Of a stretch of DNA of 27,278 nucleotides, positions 9,417 to 16,246 are shown piece by piece. The stretch's first letter is position 1; every line of letters starts with the position of its first letter. The stretch spans positions 1 through 27,278 of the forward strand of contig JBMHCY010000105.1 in assembly GCA_049889655.1 (NCBI GenBank), written 5' to 3'. The position numbers and the translations under genes are program-made. Below the pieces are notes generated by a model. The model made no database searches. It was not told the DNA's origin and worked only from the letters and a program-made list of their open reading frames with translations. Origin of the DNA: UBA1172 sp049889655 (GTDB lineage: Bacteria > Pseudomonadota > Alphaproteobacteria > Puniceispirillales > UBA1172).

Positions 9417-10615
9417 CGGGAAAACTCCTTGTCTTCGGGGGCATCCACCACCCGACCTGATGAAAGGGAAATCACCTGGGCCTGGCCCAGCATGGGGGCA
9501 AAAAGACCGAGGTCCGTGCCGCTGAACCAGACCTGGCCCTCAAGCCCGGCGGCCAGTTCAAACAGTGCTTCGCGGCGATGCCGATCAAGATGCGAGGCAA
9601 TGTCATCGAGCAGCAGCAACGGCGGCTTGCCCAGACGCTGGCCCTGCAGCCGAGCATGGGCGAGAATGACCGAAATGACGAGGGCTTTCTGCTCACCGGT
9701 GGATGACAGTTCAGCCTCCTGCCCGGTACCGGAATGCGTCACCCTGAGCAGGCTCGCCGACGCCCCTGGGAGAGACCGGTCACCACGGCGGCGGGCCATC
9801 CGGGCTTCATCACGGAGCCTGTCTTCAACATCAACCGCAGGCATGGCATCGAGCCAGGCCTCGGCATCACCATCAAGCCGCAGCCGCGCCGAGGGAAACG
9901 CCGGCAGCGGTTCCGCAGCTTCCTGATCAAGCGCCGCCACCAGAGCCTTGCGGGCCGCAATAATCGCCACCGCCGACGACGCCATCTCGGTTTCCAGTGC
10001 CTCAAACCAATGGTCATCGGTGATCTTGTCGTCGATCAGCCTGTTGCGCTGACGGGCCGCTTTGTCATAGCGCTGGAGACGGCCGGCATGGGCCGGATCA
10101 AACGCGATCACGAGCCGGTCGAGAAACCGCCGCCGTTCCGATGGCGAGCCGGCCAGCACGCCATCCATTTCCGGGGTCAGCCAGGACACAGCGAGCCGTT
10201 CGGCAAGCGCCATCTGTGATTGATCAACACCATCAAGACGGATAACCCGGCGGGGGTTTTCGGCATCATCATCGGCCCTGATGCCGGTCCCGGCTTGAAA
10301 CGGGCCGTCAGGGGTTTCGATACGCGCCGAAATGCTCCAACCTTCCGGCGGACCTGACAATGGCGACTGGCGCTTGAGCCGGGCTGTCTTTGCCCGCCGC
10401 AGCCCGCGTCCCGGGGCCAGCAGGGAGATCGCTTCCATCAGGTTGGTCTTGCCGGCCCCGTTGGCCCCTGCCAGAACCACCGGCTGGCCGTTGAATGCCA
10501 GCGACAGCTGATCATAATTGCGGAACCCGGTCAGGCTGATGCCTGAAACCCAGACCGAAAAACAAGGATCAACATGGCTGGCTTCACGGGCCTGAATGGA
10601 TGCAGAATACAGCAC
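9413..10615 (-). CDS. recF: DNA replication and repair protein RecF
   Basis: An SMC-like ATPase that helps load RecA at gaps through RecFOR. Visible features are the RecF N-terminus ISLTGFRNYDQLSLAF, Walker A GANGAGKT (50-57), the family segment LLAPGRGLRRAK, the ABC signature LSSTGEQKALVIS and Walker B LLLLDD (333-338) followed by SHLD. The start is uncertain. A GTG ending at 10615 is the only start codon in the short space after dnaN, and it has no clear ribosome binding site. It adds about 20 residues before the conserved domain. RecF may be translated by coupling to dnaN, whose stop lies 5 bp upstream. The 3' end overlaps gyrB by four bases. Confidence 0.95.
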   Translation of the reverse strand: MLYSASIQAREASHVDPCFSVWVSGISLTGFRNYDQLSLAFNGQPVVLAGANGAGKTNLMEAISLLAPGRGLRRAKTARLKRQSPLSGPPEGWSISARIETPDGPFQAGTGIRADDDAENPRRVIRLDGVDQSQMALAERLAVSWLTPEMDGVLAGSPSERRRFLDRLVIAFDPAHAGRLQRYDKAARQRNRLIDDKITDDHWFEALETEMASSAVAIIAARKALVAALDQEAAEPLPAFPSARLRLDGDAEAWLDAMPAVDVEDRLRDEARMARRRGDRSLPGASASLLRVTHSGTGQEAELSSTGEQKALVISVILAHARLQGQRLGKPPLLLLDDIASHLDRHRREALFELAAGLEGQVWFSGTDLGLFAPMLGQAQVISLSSGRVVDAPEDKEFSR

Positions 10616-10620
10616 CAGGG

Positions 10621-11727
10621 CTAGACTCTCATCGGCATAAGAACAAACAGATTGGCATCATCACCCGGCGTCCGGATGAGCGACGGGGCCGCTGCATCGG
10701 AGAGCGCAAATTCAATGCTGTCACCATCAATCTGGCTGGCAATATCGATCAGGTAGCGGGCGTTGAAGCCGATCTCAATATCACCGCCATTGTAACTGAC
10801 CTCAAGGCTTTCCTCGGCACTCGCCGCATCGGCACTGCTCGCGGAAAGCACCAGCATGCCGTTGCTGATCCGGAGTTTGACCGAGCGGGATTTTTCCGCC
10901 GAGATGGTCGAGACACGGTCCACCGCTTCACGGAACGGAGCCGCGGCCACCTGCATGATGTTGGTGTTATCCGCCGGGATGACGCGCTGGTAATCAGGGA
11001 AGGTACCGTCGATCAGTTTGGTGGTGACCTCAATGCTGCCGAAACTGAAGCGGGCCCGCGTATCGGTGAGCCCCAGACGGACATCACCTTCGTATTCATC
11101 GATCAGTTTGGACATTTCGCCAACCGCCTTGCGGGGGATGATCACCGCCGGCATGGTCTCCGCCCCGGCAGGCAGATCCATCTGCGAACGGGCAAGGCGG
11201 TGGCCATCGGTGGAAACAGCCCGCAGCAGATGGCCTTCGGTATTGTGCAGGTAAATCCCGTTGAGGTAATAGCGAGTCTCTTCGGTCGACACCGCAAAGC
11301 GGGTGTTCTCGATCAGGGCTTTCAGATCAACGGCCGAGAGGGTGAACTCGGTCGTCATCGCCTGATCGGAGAGGGCCGGGAAATCTTCCACCGGCAGTGT
11401 CGGCAGCGAGAAACTGGACCGCCCGGCGGTCAGTTTGACCTGCCCGTTATCAGCCTCACTCAGCTCGATCTCCGCCCCCTCAGGTAGTTTCCGGACAATG
11501 TCGTAGAACAGTTGCGCCGGGACAGTGCAGACCCCCGGTTCCATGACCGTTGCCGCAACGGTTTCAACAATATCCATATCCATATCGGTGGCGACGAGCA
11601 TCACCTGGCTGTTCTCGGCCCGGACCACGATATTTGACAGAATGGGGATGGTATTGCGCCGTTCAACAACACTCTGAACATGACCCAAAGGCTTGATCAG
11701 CGCAGCACGGTCGATGGTGAGTTTCAT
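10621..11727 (-). CDS. dnaN: DNA polymerase III beta sliding clamp
   Basis: A 368-residue ring-forming clamp that tethers DNA polymerase III to DNA and binds many repair partners. The N-terminus MKLTIDRAALIKPLGHVQSV and the segment RRNTIPILSNI are typical. YYLNGIYLH, STDGHRLA and FPDYQRVIP mark the middle and third domains. The C-terminus ends in ANLFVLMPMRV, close to the conserved YVVMPMR-like end that shapes the partner-binding pocket. The length is normal. AAGAGGG lies 4 nt before the ATG. The gene is 136 bp after dnaA, with its own candidate promoter in that gap. Confidence 0.98.
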   Translation of the reverse strand: MKLTIDRAALIKPLGHVQSVVERRNTIPILSNIVVRAENSQVMLVATDMDMDIVETVAATVMEPGVCTVPAQLFYDIVRKLPEGAEIELSEADNGQVKLTAGRSSFSLPTLPVEDFPALSDQAMTTEFTLSAVDLKALIENTRFAVSTEETRYYLNGIYLHNTEGHLLRAVSTDGHRLARSQMDLPAGAETMPAVIIPRKAVGEMSKLIDEYEGDVRLGLTDTRARFSFGSIEVTTKLIDGTFPDYQRVIPADNTNIMQVAAAPFREAVDRVSTISAEKSRSVKLRISNGMLVLSASSADAASAEESLEVSYNGGDIEIGFNARYLIDIASQIDGDSIEFALSDAAAPSLIRTPGDDANLFVLMPMRV

Positions 11728-11782
11728 GTGTCCCTCTTTACGGGTTGGGCGATGGCGAGAGATCGCCGCGCCAGCAAGTGTT

Positions 11783-11791
11783 TAATCCACA
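11783..11791 (-). promoter_or_regulatory. DnaA-box-like site at the dnaN transcription start
   Basis: On the plus strand the bases read TAATCCACA, one mismatch (position 2) from the DnaA box TTATCCACA. The site covers the predicted start of dnaN transcription, a place where bound DnaA could repress or tune dnaN. One imperfect box is modest evidence. Confidence 0.4.
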
Positions 11792-11792
11792 A

Positions 11793-11801
11793 AATATAGC
11801 A
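11793..11801 (-). promoter_or_regulatory. dnaN: Extended -10 promoter for dnaN
   Basis: The minus strand reads TGCTATATT: an extended -10 (TGN) joined to TATATT, about 65 bp before the dnaN start. No clear -35 is present, which is common for extended -10 promoters. A DnaA-box-like sequence begins immediately downstream. Confidence 0.45.
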
Positions 11802-11863
11802 TAACTTGCGGCATCAAAACCAGAATATTGTGTATTTTCAGGGTTTCGGCGGATGCCGGAAAT

Positions 11864-13303
11864 TCACCCGGAAGCGTTCAGCAGGGACCGCAGCATGGCC
11901 ATGTCTTCGGCCAGCACGGGATCATCGCTGAGCATCTCTTCAACACGGGTCACGGCGTGCATGACAGTGGTGTGATCACGGCCGCCGAAATGCTGGCCGA
12001 TTTCCGGATAGGAGTTCGAGGTCAACGTCTTGGCGAGGTACATCGCCACCTGCCGCGGCCGGACAATGTTGCGCGACCGCCGCCGGGAATGCATCTCGTC
12101 AAGACGGATATTGTAGTGGCGGGCCACTTCGCGCTTGATCTCGCCCACCGACACCTGGCGGTTGCTGGCACGCAGCACATCCGAGAGCACCTCACGGATA
12201 GTCTCGATCGTCACCGGCTGGTCAATGAGGGTGGCATAGGCGGCGATACGGTTAAGCGCCCCTTCGAGTTCCCGGACATTGGAGGAGATTTTGTGGGCAA
12301 GGAATTCCATCACCGCCGGGCTCAGGCTGATGCCGTCCTGCTCGGCTTTCTGTTCGATAATCCCGAGCCGCAATTCGTAGGTGGTGGGATGGATATCGGC
12401 GACCATGCCCCAGTTCAGCCGTGACCGCATCCGTTCTTCCATGCCGGAAAGATCGGTGGGTGATTTGTCGGCGGAAATGATGATCTGCTTATTCTGGTCA
12501 ATCAGCGCGTTGAAGGTGTGGAAGAATTCTTCCTGGGTTGATTCCTTGCCGCCGATAAACTGCACATCATCGACCATCAGCACATCCACCGACCGGAACT
12601 GTTCCTTGAATTGCATCGTGTTCTGGTGGCGCAGGGCCTTGATGAACCGGTGCATGAAGGCTTCGGCCGACAGGTAAACAACCTTGCGGTTGCTGTCACG
12701 CTCGCGGATATGCCAGGCGATGGCGTGCATCAGATGCGTCTTGCCGAGCCCAACCCCGCCATGCAGAAACAGCGGGTTGAACTGGGGGCTGTCGCTTTCA
12801 GCAGTCCGCATGGCAGCGGCATAGGCCAGCTGGTTTGGCTTGCCGACGATGAAATTGTCAAAGGTCATGCGCGGGTCTAGGCGGCTGCCGCAGGGGTCAT
12901 CCTCACCCACCGGCCGGACAGAACGGGCTGTACTGTCCGACACTCGCACCGGATTATCAGGGCCAGTGCGGGCCATGGTCATGGTTTCGGCAGCACGGAC
13001 AACCTCGACATCGACGCACTCAATCTCAGGCCATTCACGCTTGAAATTGGCCCGCAGCCTGTCGGCATACTGGCTGGCGACGCGGTTGCGGACAAGCCGG
13101 GTTTCAGCACCGAGGCGAATGCGGTTGTCATCGCGGTTGATGAGCACGAGGTTTCTGATCCAGCAACGCCAGACTGTCTCGCCGAGATCATCGCGCATCC
13201 GGTTGCGGACATTCTCCCAGGCTTTGTCGAGGGCGGCTCTGTCGAGGGCTTTCGAGGTTCCGGGTTCAGGCGGGTTGGCGTTTTCGGGCCAATTCTCTTT
13301 CAT
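11864..13303 (-). CDS. dnaA: Chromosomal replication initiator DnaA
   Basis: A 479-residue AAA+ initiator that binds DnaA boxes and opens the replication origin. Domain I lies at about 22-95 (ALDKAWENVRNRM, WRCWIRNL). A linker of low conservation follows at 96-145. The AAA+ core begins near RMTFDNFIVGKPN, with Walker A GGVGLGKT (182-189) and Walker B VLMVDDVQFIGG (241-252). Domain IV carries the DnaA signature in GGRDHTTVMHA near the C-terminus and the basic SRRRSRNIVRPRQVAMYLAK. GGAG lies 8 nt before the ATG. It heads the minus-strand run dnaA-dnaN-recF-gyrB. The upstream gap is long and structured, and is described separately. Confidence 0.98.
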   Translation of the reverse strand: MKENWPENANPPEPGTSKALDRAALDKAWENVRNRMRDDLGETVWRCWIRNLVLINRDDNRIRLGAETRLVRNRVASQYADRLRANFKREWPEIECVDVEVVRAAETMTMARTGPDNPVRVSDSTARSVRPVGEDDPCGSRLDPRMTFDNFIVGKPNQLAYAAAMRTAESDSPQFNPLFLHGGVGLGKTHLMHAIAWHIRERDSNRKVVYLSAEAFMHRFIKALRHQNTMQFKEQFRSVDVLMVDDVQFIGGKESTQEEFFHTFNALIDQNKQIIISADKSPTDLSGMEERMRSRLNWGMVADIHPTTYELRLGIIEQKAEQDGISLSPAVMEFLAHKISSNVRELEGALNRIAAYATLIDQPVTIETIREVLSDVLRASNRQVSVGEIKREVARHYNIRLDEMHSRRRSRNIVRPRQVAMYLAKTLTSNSYPEIGQHFGGRDHTTVMHAVTRVEEMLSDDPVLAEDMAMLRSLLNASG

Positions 13304-13372
13304 GCCTGAATCTCCACACGGGCCTGGCTGCGACTGCGCGCATAATCATCGGTCAATGGCGGATTGCTGAAT

Positions 13373-13388
13373 GTTTCAGGACTGAAAC
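13373..13388. promoter_or_regulatory. Perfect palindrome upstream of dnaA
   Basis: GTTTCAG-GA-CTGAAAC has two perfect 7-base arms around a 2-base centre, 70 bp before the dnaA start codon. The 2-base loop favours a protein-binding site on DNA over an RNA hairpin. The binding protein is unknown. Confidence 0.4.
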
Positions 13389-13589
13389 GACAACCGCCGC
13401 GAGTCTGATGCTGCACTCCATCGCACAAGAAAGGCGGGGAGTTTTATGAACATCAGTTTCTTAATATCCCGAGATGCCTGCAGGCTTGCAAGCAGCAACT
13501 GCGGGCGGCGGCGATTTTTTTGCTGTCAAGCATTTTTCCCGGGCGACGAGCAGCGCAATGCCTTGTTATCACGTCACTTTCAAAAAAAA

Positions 13590-13627
13590 TTTTTTTAGCA
13601 TCCAGCACGCTGCTGATGGTTTTTTTT
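13590..13627. terminator. Inverted repeat flanked by T tracts
   Basis: CATCCAGCA and TGCTG-ATG pair around a CGC loop with one bulged base. T7 lies on the left (13590-13596) and T8 on the right (13620-13627). Read on the plus strand it resembles an intrinsic terminator, though no plus-strand gene feeds it. It may insulate dnaA, mark an antisense RNA, or simply be part of the bent AT-rich region. Confidence 0.3.
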
Positions 13628-13772
13628 AGCCTTGGCCGGGAGACCGGACACGTCGTTTCACAGCCTGCTGACAACAAAAACTAACAATTTCAACACCTGA
13701 ATCGGATGACCTTTAATCCGGTCTCAATTTCCTCACGTAAGGTGATGCTTTGGGCCGGGCGATCGATTCGGC

Positions 13773-13799
13773 AAAAAAACACCCGCCAGCGGCGGGTGG
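13773..13799 (-). terminator. Intrinsic terminator of rpsT
   Basis: Read on the minus strand, CACCCGCC-GCT-GGCGGGTG forms an 8-bp GC-rich stem with a 3-base loop and is followed by a T7 run. It begins about 24 bp after the rpsT stop codon, a textbook position. It separates rpsT transcription from dnaA downstream. Confidence 0.88.
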
Positions 13800-13822
13800 T
13801 TCTTCCGGGACTGTCCCGATGA

Positions 13823-14089
13823 TCAGGCGGCGAGGGCCTTGATCCGGGCGGACAGACGCGAGAGTTTGCGTGCAGCGGTATTCTTGTGAAAGACGCCACG
13901 GTTGACACCGCGATGCAGTTCCGGCTGGGCCAGTTTGAACGCTTCGCGGGCTTCATCGACATTGCCGTTCTCGATGGCTGCTTCGACCTTCTTGATATAG
14001 GTGCGAATGCGGCTCCGGCGGTTGCTGTTCACCGCGTTGAATGTTTCGTTACGGCGAATACGCTTTTTTGCAGACTTATGATTGGCCAT
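13823..14089 (-). CDS. rpsT: 30S ribosomal protein S20
   Basis: An 88-residue basic protein that binds 16S rRNA early in 30S assembly. The N-terminus MANHKSAKKRIRRNETFNAV is diagnostic for S20. RTYIKKVEAAI and the C-terminal KNTAARKLSRLSARIKAL match the family's helical bundle. Length is normal. AGAGAG lies 6 nt before the ATG. It has its own promoter with a consensus -35, a leader of about 50 nt with a small hairpin, and a strong terminator, so it is a single-gene transcript. S20 next to dnaA is common in alphaproteobacteria. Confidence 0.97.
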   Translation of the reverse strand: MANHKSAKKRIRRNETFNAVNSNRRSRIRTYIKKVEAAIENGNVDEAREAFKLAQPELHRGVNRGVFHKNTAARKLSRLSARIKALAA

Positions 14090-14118
14090 CTGGCGCTCTC
14101 TTCTACAGTTATACGGGG

Positions 14119-14132
14119 GACGGTTTTCCGTC
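14119..14132 (-). other. Hairpin in the rpsT leader
   Basis: GACGG and CCGTC pair around a 4-base loop, between the rpsT promoter and its start codon. Such a structure might serve S20 self-regulation or mRNA stability, but the stem is short. Confidence 0.25.
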
Positions 14133-14142
14133 GTGAAGCGGA

Positions 14143-14172
14143 CTTATGCCTGATCTTCCCCCCTGCTGTCAA
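14143..14172 (-). promoter_or_regulatory. rpsT: rpsT promoter
   Basis: The minus strand has a perfect -35 TTGACA (14172-14167), an 18-bp spacer and -10 CATAAG (14148-14143, 4 of 6). The start codon lies about 54 bp further on. A strong -35 with a looser -10 is usual in alphaproteobacteria. Confidence 0.6.
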
Positions 14173-14212
14173 GGCTTTTGGGCGTTTTCGTGAGGCACCG
14201 GCCAGGGCGGCT

Positions 14213-14587
14213 TTATTCAGGCCGCAGGGTGATTTTCCAGAGCATGGCCCCGGCCGCTGATGTTTTGTTGATCAAGAGGGTTTCCCCCTCACGCAGCCAG
14301 CGCATCTCGCCGGTTTTGTCCCAGCCAAGGGGAGTCAGTGCCTGGCTGTAATAGGCGTCCATTGCCGGCGCCGAAACCGCCCCGCTCAGGAACACCATCA
14401 CGACCCGGCCTTCGGGGCTGTCAAAGGCAAAGCCGAGCCCCGGTTCAATGGCGAGCGCGGGATTGATCGGCACATCCCCCACCCACTGCACCTGCGGGAC
14501 ATCCGCCTCTGCCCGCACCGCATTCCCCGGCAGAAGCATTACCGATGCCAGCATCAGGGCAATTGTCATGACCATTACTTTCAACAT
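14213..14587 (-). CDS. Small exported protein of unknown function
   Basis: A 124-residue protein that I do not recognise. Residues 1-26 form a Sec signal peptide: a basic start, the hydrophobic MTIALMLASVMLLPG, and a cleavage site after AVRA. The mature part of about 98 residues has no cysteine, no repeats and no further membrane segment, so it is probably periplasmic. FSGAV-like text (VVMVFLSGAVSAPAMDAYY) followed by LTPLGWDKTGEMRWLREGE suggests a compact alpha/beta fold that compares a tryptophan-rich edge. It begins 13 bp after the mutM stop on the same strand, so mutM and this gene are probably co-transcribed. The start has AGGA about 8 nt upstream. Third-position GC looks like that of the neighbours, which supports real coding. 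Confidence 0.8.
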   Translation of the reverse strand: MLKVMVMTIALMLASVMLLPGNAVRAEADVPQVQWVGDVPINPALAIEPGLGFAFDSPEGRVVMVFLSGAVSAPAMDAYYSQALTPLGWDKTGEMRWLREGETLLINKTSAAGAMLWKITLRPE

Positions 14588-14600
14588 GACCCCATCCTAA

Positions 14601-15440
14601 TCAGCGCTGGCAGTGAGAGCAATAGTAAGTCGCCCGCCCAGACTGCCGGATCATCCGGACAGGCTCCCTGCATTGCGGGCAGGGCTCACCCTCACGGCCA
14701 TAAACATTGAGCTGCTGGACGAAATAACCGATTTCGCCGCCGGGCTGGACATGATCCCGCAGCGAGGTGCCACCGGCACGGATTGCAGCCTCCAGCACCG
14801 CCCGGATAGCGGTCGCCAGATCATGGCAGCGGCCATGGCCAATCCGTCCTGCCTTGCGGGCCGGGTGGATGCCTGCCCGAAACAGAGCTTCCGCCGCATA
14901 GATATTGCCAATGCCCGCGATGATCCGCTGGTCGAGCAATGCTGCCTTCACCGGTGCCGCCCGACCGGCAAACGCCTCACGCAGGAATTCACCGTCCAGC
15001 CTGTTGCCGAGCGGCTCAATCCCCATTTGCCGCAGCAGCGGGTGCTCGCCCTCCCGCACCGGGGCGATCAGATCCACGCCGCCGAAGCGGCGCGGGTCGT
15101 TGAGCACAATCCGCTTGCCCGAGGCCAGATCCATCACCAGATGATCATGCTTTTCCGGGGGCCGGGCGGTTTCCTCATCAGGGTAGATCCTGATCGATCC
15201 CGACATGCCCAGATGAACAAGCATCACCAGCATGCCAGCGGCTGTTTCGATATCGGCGAGGATATATTTGCCGCGGCGGCGAACCGCCGTGATGACGCCT
15301 TCTTTTAGCCGGTCATGGATATCGCCGGGGATGGGCCAGCGCATGGTTTTTCCCGAGACCAGGACTTGCGTGATGCTGTCTCCGCGGGCCGCCTCATCAA
15401 TGGCGGTGCGCACGGTTTCGACTTCCGGCAGTTCTGGCAT
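14601..15440 (-). CDS. mutM: Formamidopyrimidine-DNA glycosylase
   Basis: A 279-residue bifunctional glycosylase/AP lyase that removes 8-oxoguanine and formamidopyrimidines from DNA. After the start Met, PELPEVETV gives the catalytic Pro2 and Glu3. Lys58 lies in RRRGKYIL. HLGMSG and NDPRRFGG are family motifs. GIGNIYAAEALF marks the helix-two-turn-helix. The C-terminal zinc finger is complete, with Cys254, Cys257, Cys274 and Cys277. GAAGGGA lies upstream of the ATG. It is divergent from ubiE across only 41 bp, so the two promoters must overlap or lie within the neighbouring genes. Confidence 0.97.
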   Translation of the reverse strand: MPELPEVETVRTAIDEAARGDSITQVLVSGKTMRWPIPGDIHDRLKEGVITAVRRRGKYILADIETAAGMLVMLVHLGMSGSIRIYPDEETARPPEKHDHLVMDLASGKRIVLNDPRRFGGVDLIAPVREGEHPLLRQMGIEPLGNRLDGEFLREAFAGRAAPVKAALLDQRIIAGIGNIYAAEALFRAGIHPARKAGRIGHGRCHDLATAIRAVLEAAIRAGGTSLRDHVQPGGEIGYFVQQLNVYGREGEPCPQCREPVRMIRQSGRATYYCSHCQR

Positions 15441-15481
15441 ATTTCTTTTCCCTTCATTCTGTCTCCTGATATAAAGCCAGT

Positions 15482-16246
15482 ATGGAAAAAAAATCCACCA
15501 CCAGACTCAATCCCGATACGCCGATTGATTTCGGCTACGACACTGTCCGTGCCGAAGACAAGGCCGGCCGGGTGCGTGAAGTCTTTGACAGCGTCGCCTC
15601 ATCCTATGATGTGATGAACGATGTCATGTCGCTTGGCATTCACCGGCTCTGGAAAGACCGGCTGATCAGCATGATCTCCCCCGCCTCGGGCCAGCACCTT
15701 GTCGATCTGGCCGGGGGGACGGGCGATATCGCCAGCCGCTTTCTGCGCGCAGGCGGTTCAACAGCCACGATTGTCGATATCAATGTTGAGATGATGCTGG
15801 TCGGCCGCCAGCGTCCTGCCCTTGCCCGGCTTGACGGCCTTTCCTGGGTGGCGGGTGATGCCGAACACATTCCCCTTGCCCCGGCAACAGCCGATGTTGT
15901 GACCATCGCTTTCGGCCTGCGTAACGTCACCGACCGGCCTGCCGCCCTTGCCGAAGCTCGGCGGGTGTTGAAACCCGGGGGGCGGTTTTACTGCCTCGAA
16001 TTTTCCCATGTCCGGTCACGGCCGCTGAGCATGATCTATGATGCCTGGTCGGATGTGCTGCCGGCTTTTGGTGGACTGATTGCCCGCGACAGGTCTTCTT
16101 ATCAGTATCTGGTTGAATCGATCCGCCGCTTTCCTGATCAGGAAGAACTGGCGGCGATGATTGCCGCCGCCGGTTTTTCCCGCGTCCGCCATCGTGATCT
16201 TTCGGGCGGCATTGCCGCCATTCATGCGGGCTGGAATCTCGATTGA
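15482..16246 (+). CDS. ubiE: Ubiquinone/menaquinone biosynthesis C-methyltransferase
   Basis: A 254-residue SAM-dependent methyltransferase that adds the C-methyl group to the benzoquinol ring in ubiquinone synthesis. FGYDTVRAEDKAGRVREVFD is the typical N-terminus, and SSYDVMNDVMSLGIHRLWK is a UbiE signature. Motif I is VDLAGGTGDIA (74-84). AFGLRNVTD and RVLKPGGRFYCLEFS follow, and the C-terminal SGGIAAIHAGW ends the protein as usual. It is the first gene of the plus-strand cluster. Its stop TGA shares its final A with the ATG of ubiB, which suggests coupled translation. Only a weak ribosome binding site is seen. Confidence 0.96.
   Translation: MEKKSTTRLNPDTPIDFGYDTVRAEDKAGRVREVFDSVASSYDVMNDVMSLGIHRLWKDRLISMISPASGQHLVDLAGGTGDIASRFLRAGGSTATIVDINVEMMLVGRQRPALARLDGLSWVAGDAEHIPLAPATADVVTIAFGLRNVTDRPAALAEARRVLKPGGRFYCLEFSHVRSRPLSMIYDAWSDVLPAFGGLIARDRSSYQYLVESIRRFPDQEELAAMIAAAGFSRVRHRDLSGGIAAIHAGWNLD

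Larger units (their letters stand above)
13304..13822. other. 519-bp dnaA-rpsT intergenic region
   Basis: I see no convincing gene here. The region holds a perfect palindrome near dnaA and several A/T tracts: T7 near 13514-13520, A8T7 at 13582-13596 and T8 at 13620-13627. One sequence (TTATGAACA, 13444-13452) is a single mismatch from a DnaA box, and four GANTC sites occur (13308, 13401, 13699, 13765). A minus-strand TTGACA (13529-13524) has no fitting -10. The rpsT terminator closes the right end. It probably carries dnaA control elements. Without a cluster of DnaA boxes I do not call it an origin. Confidence 0.6.

Noticed and set aside
13453..13677. A 74-codon minus-strand open frame in the dnaA-rpsT gap.
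   Set aside because: It spans A/T tracts and inverted repeats, has odd composition with many Cys, Arg and Lys, no good ribosome binding site and no recognisable domain.
13304..13822. Chromosome origin (oriC).
   Set aside because: Only one near DnaA box is present, not a cluster. In many alphaproteobacteria the origin lies near hemE rather than dnaA, so this would need skew or mapping data.
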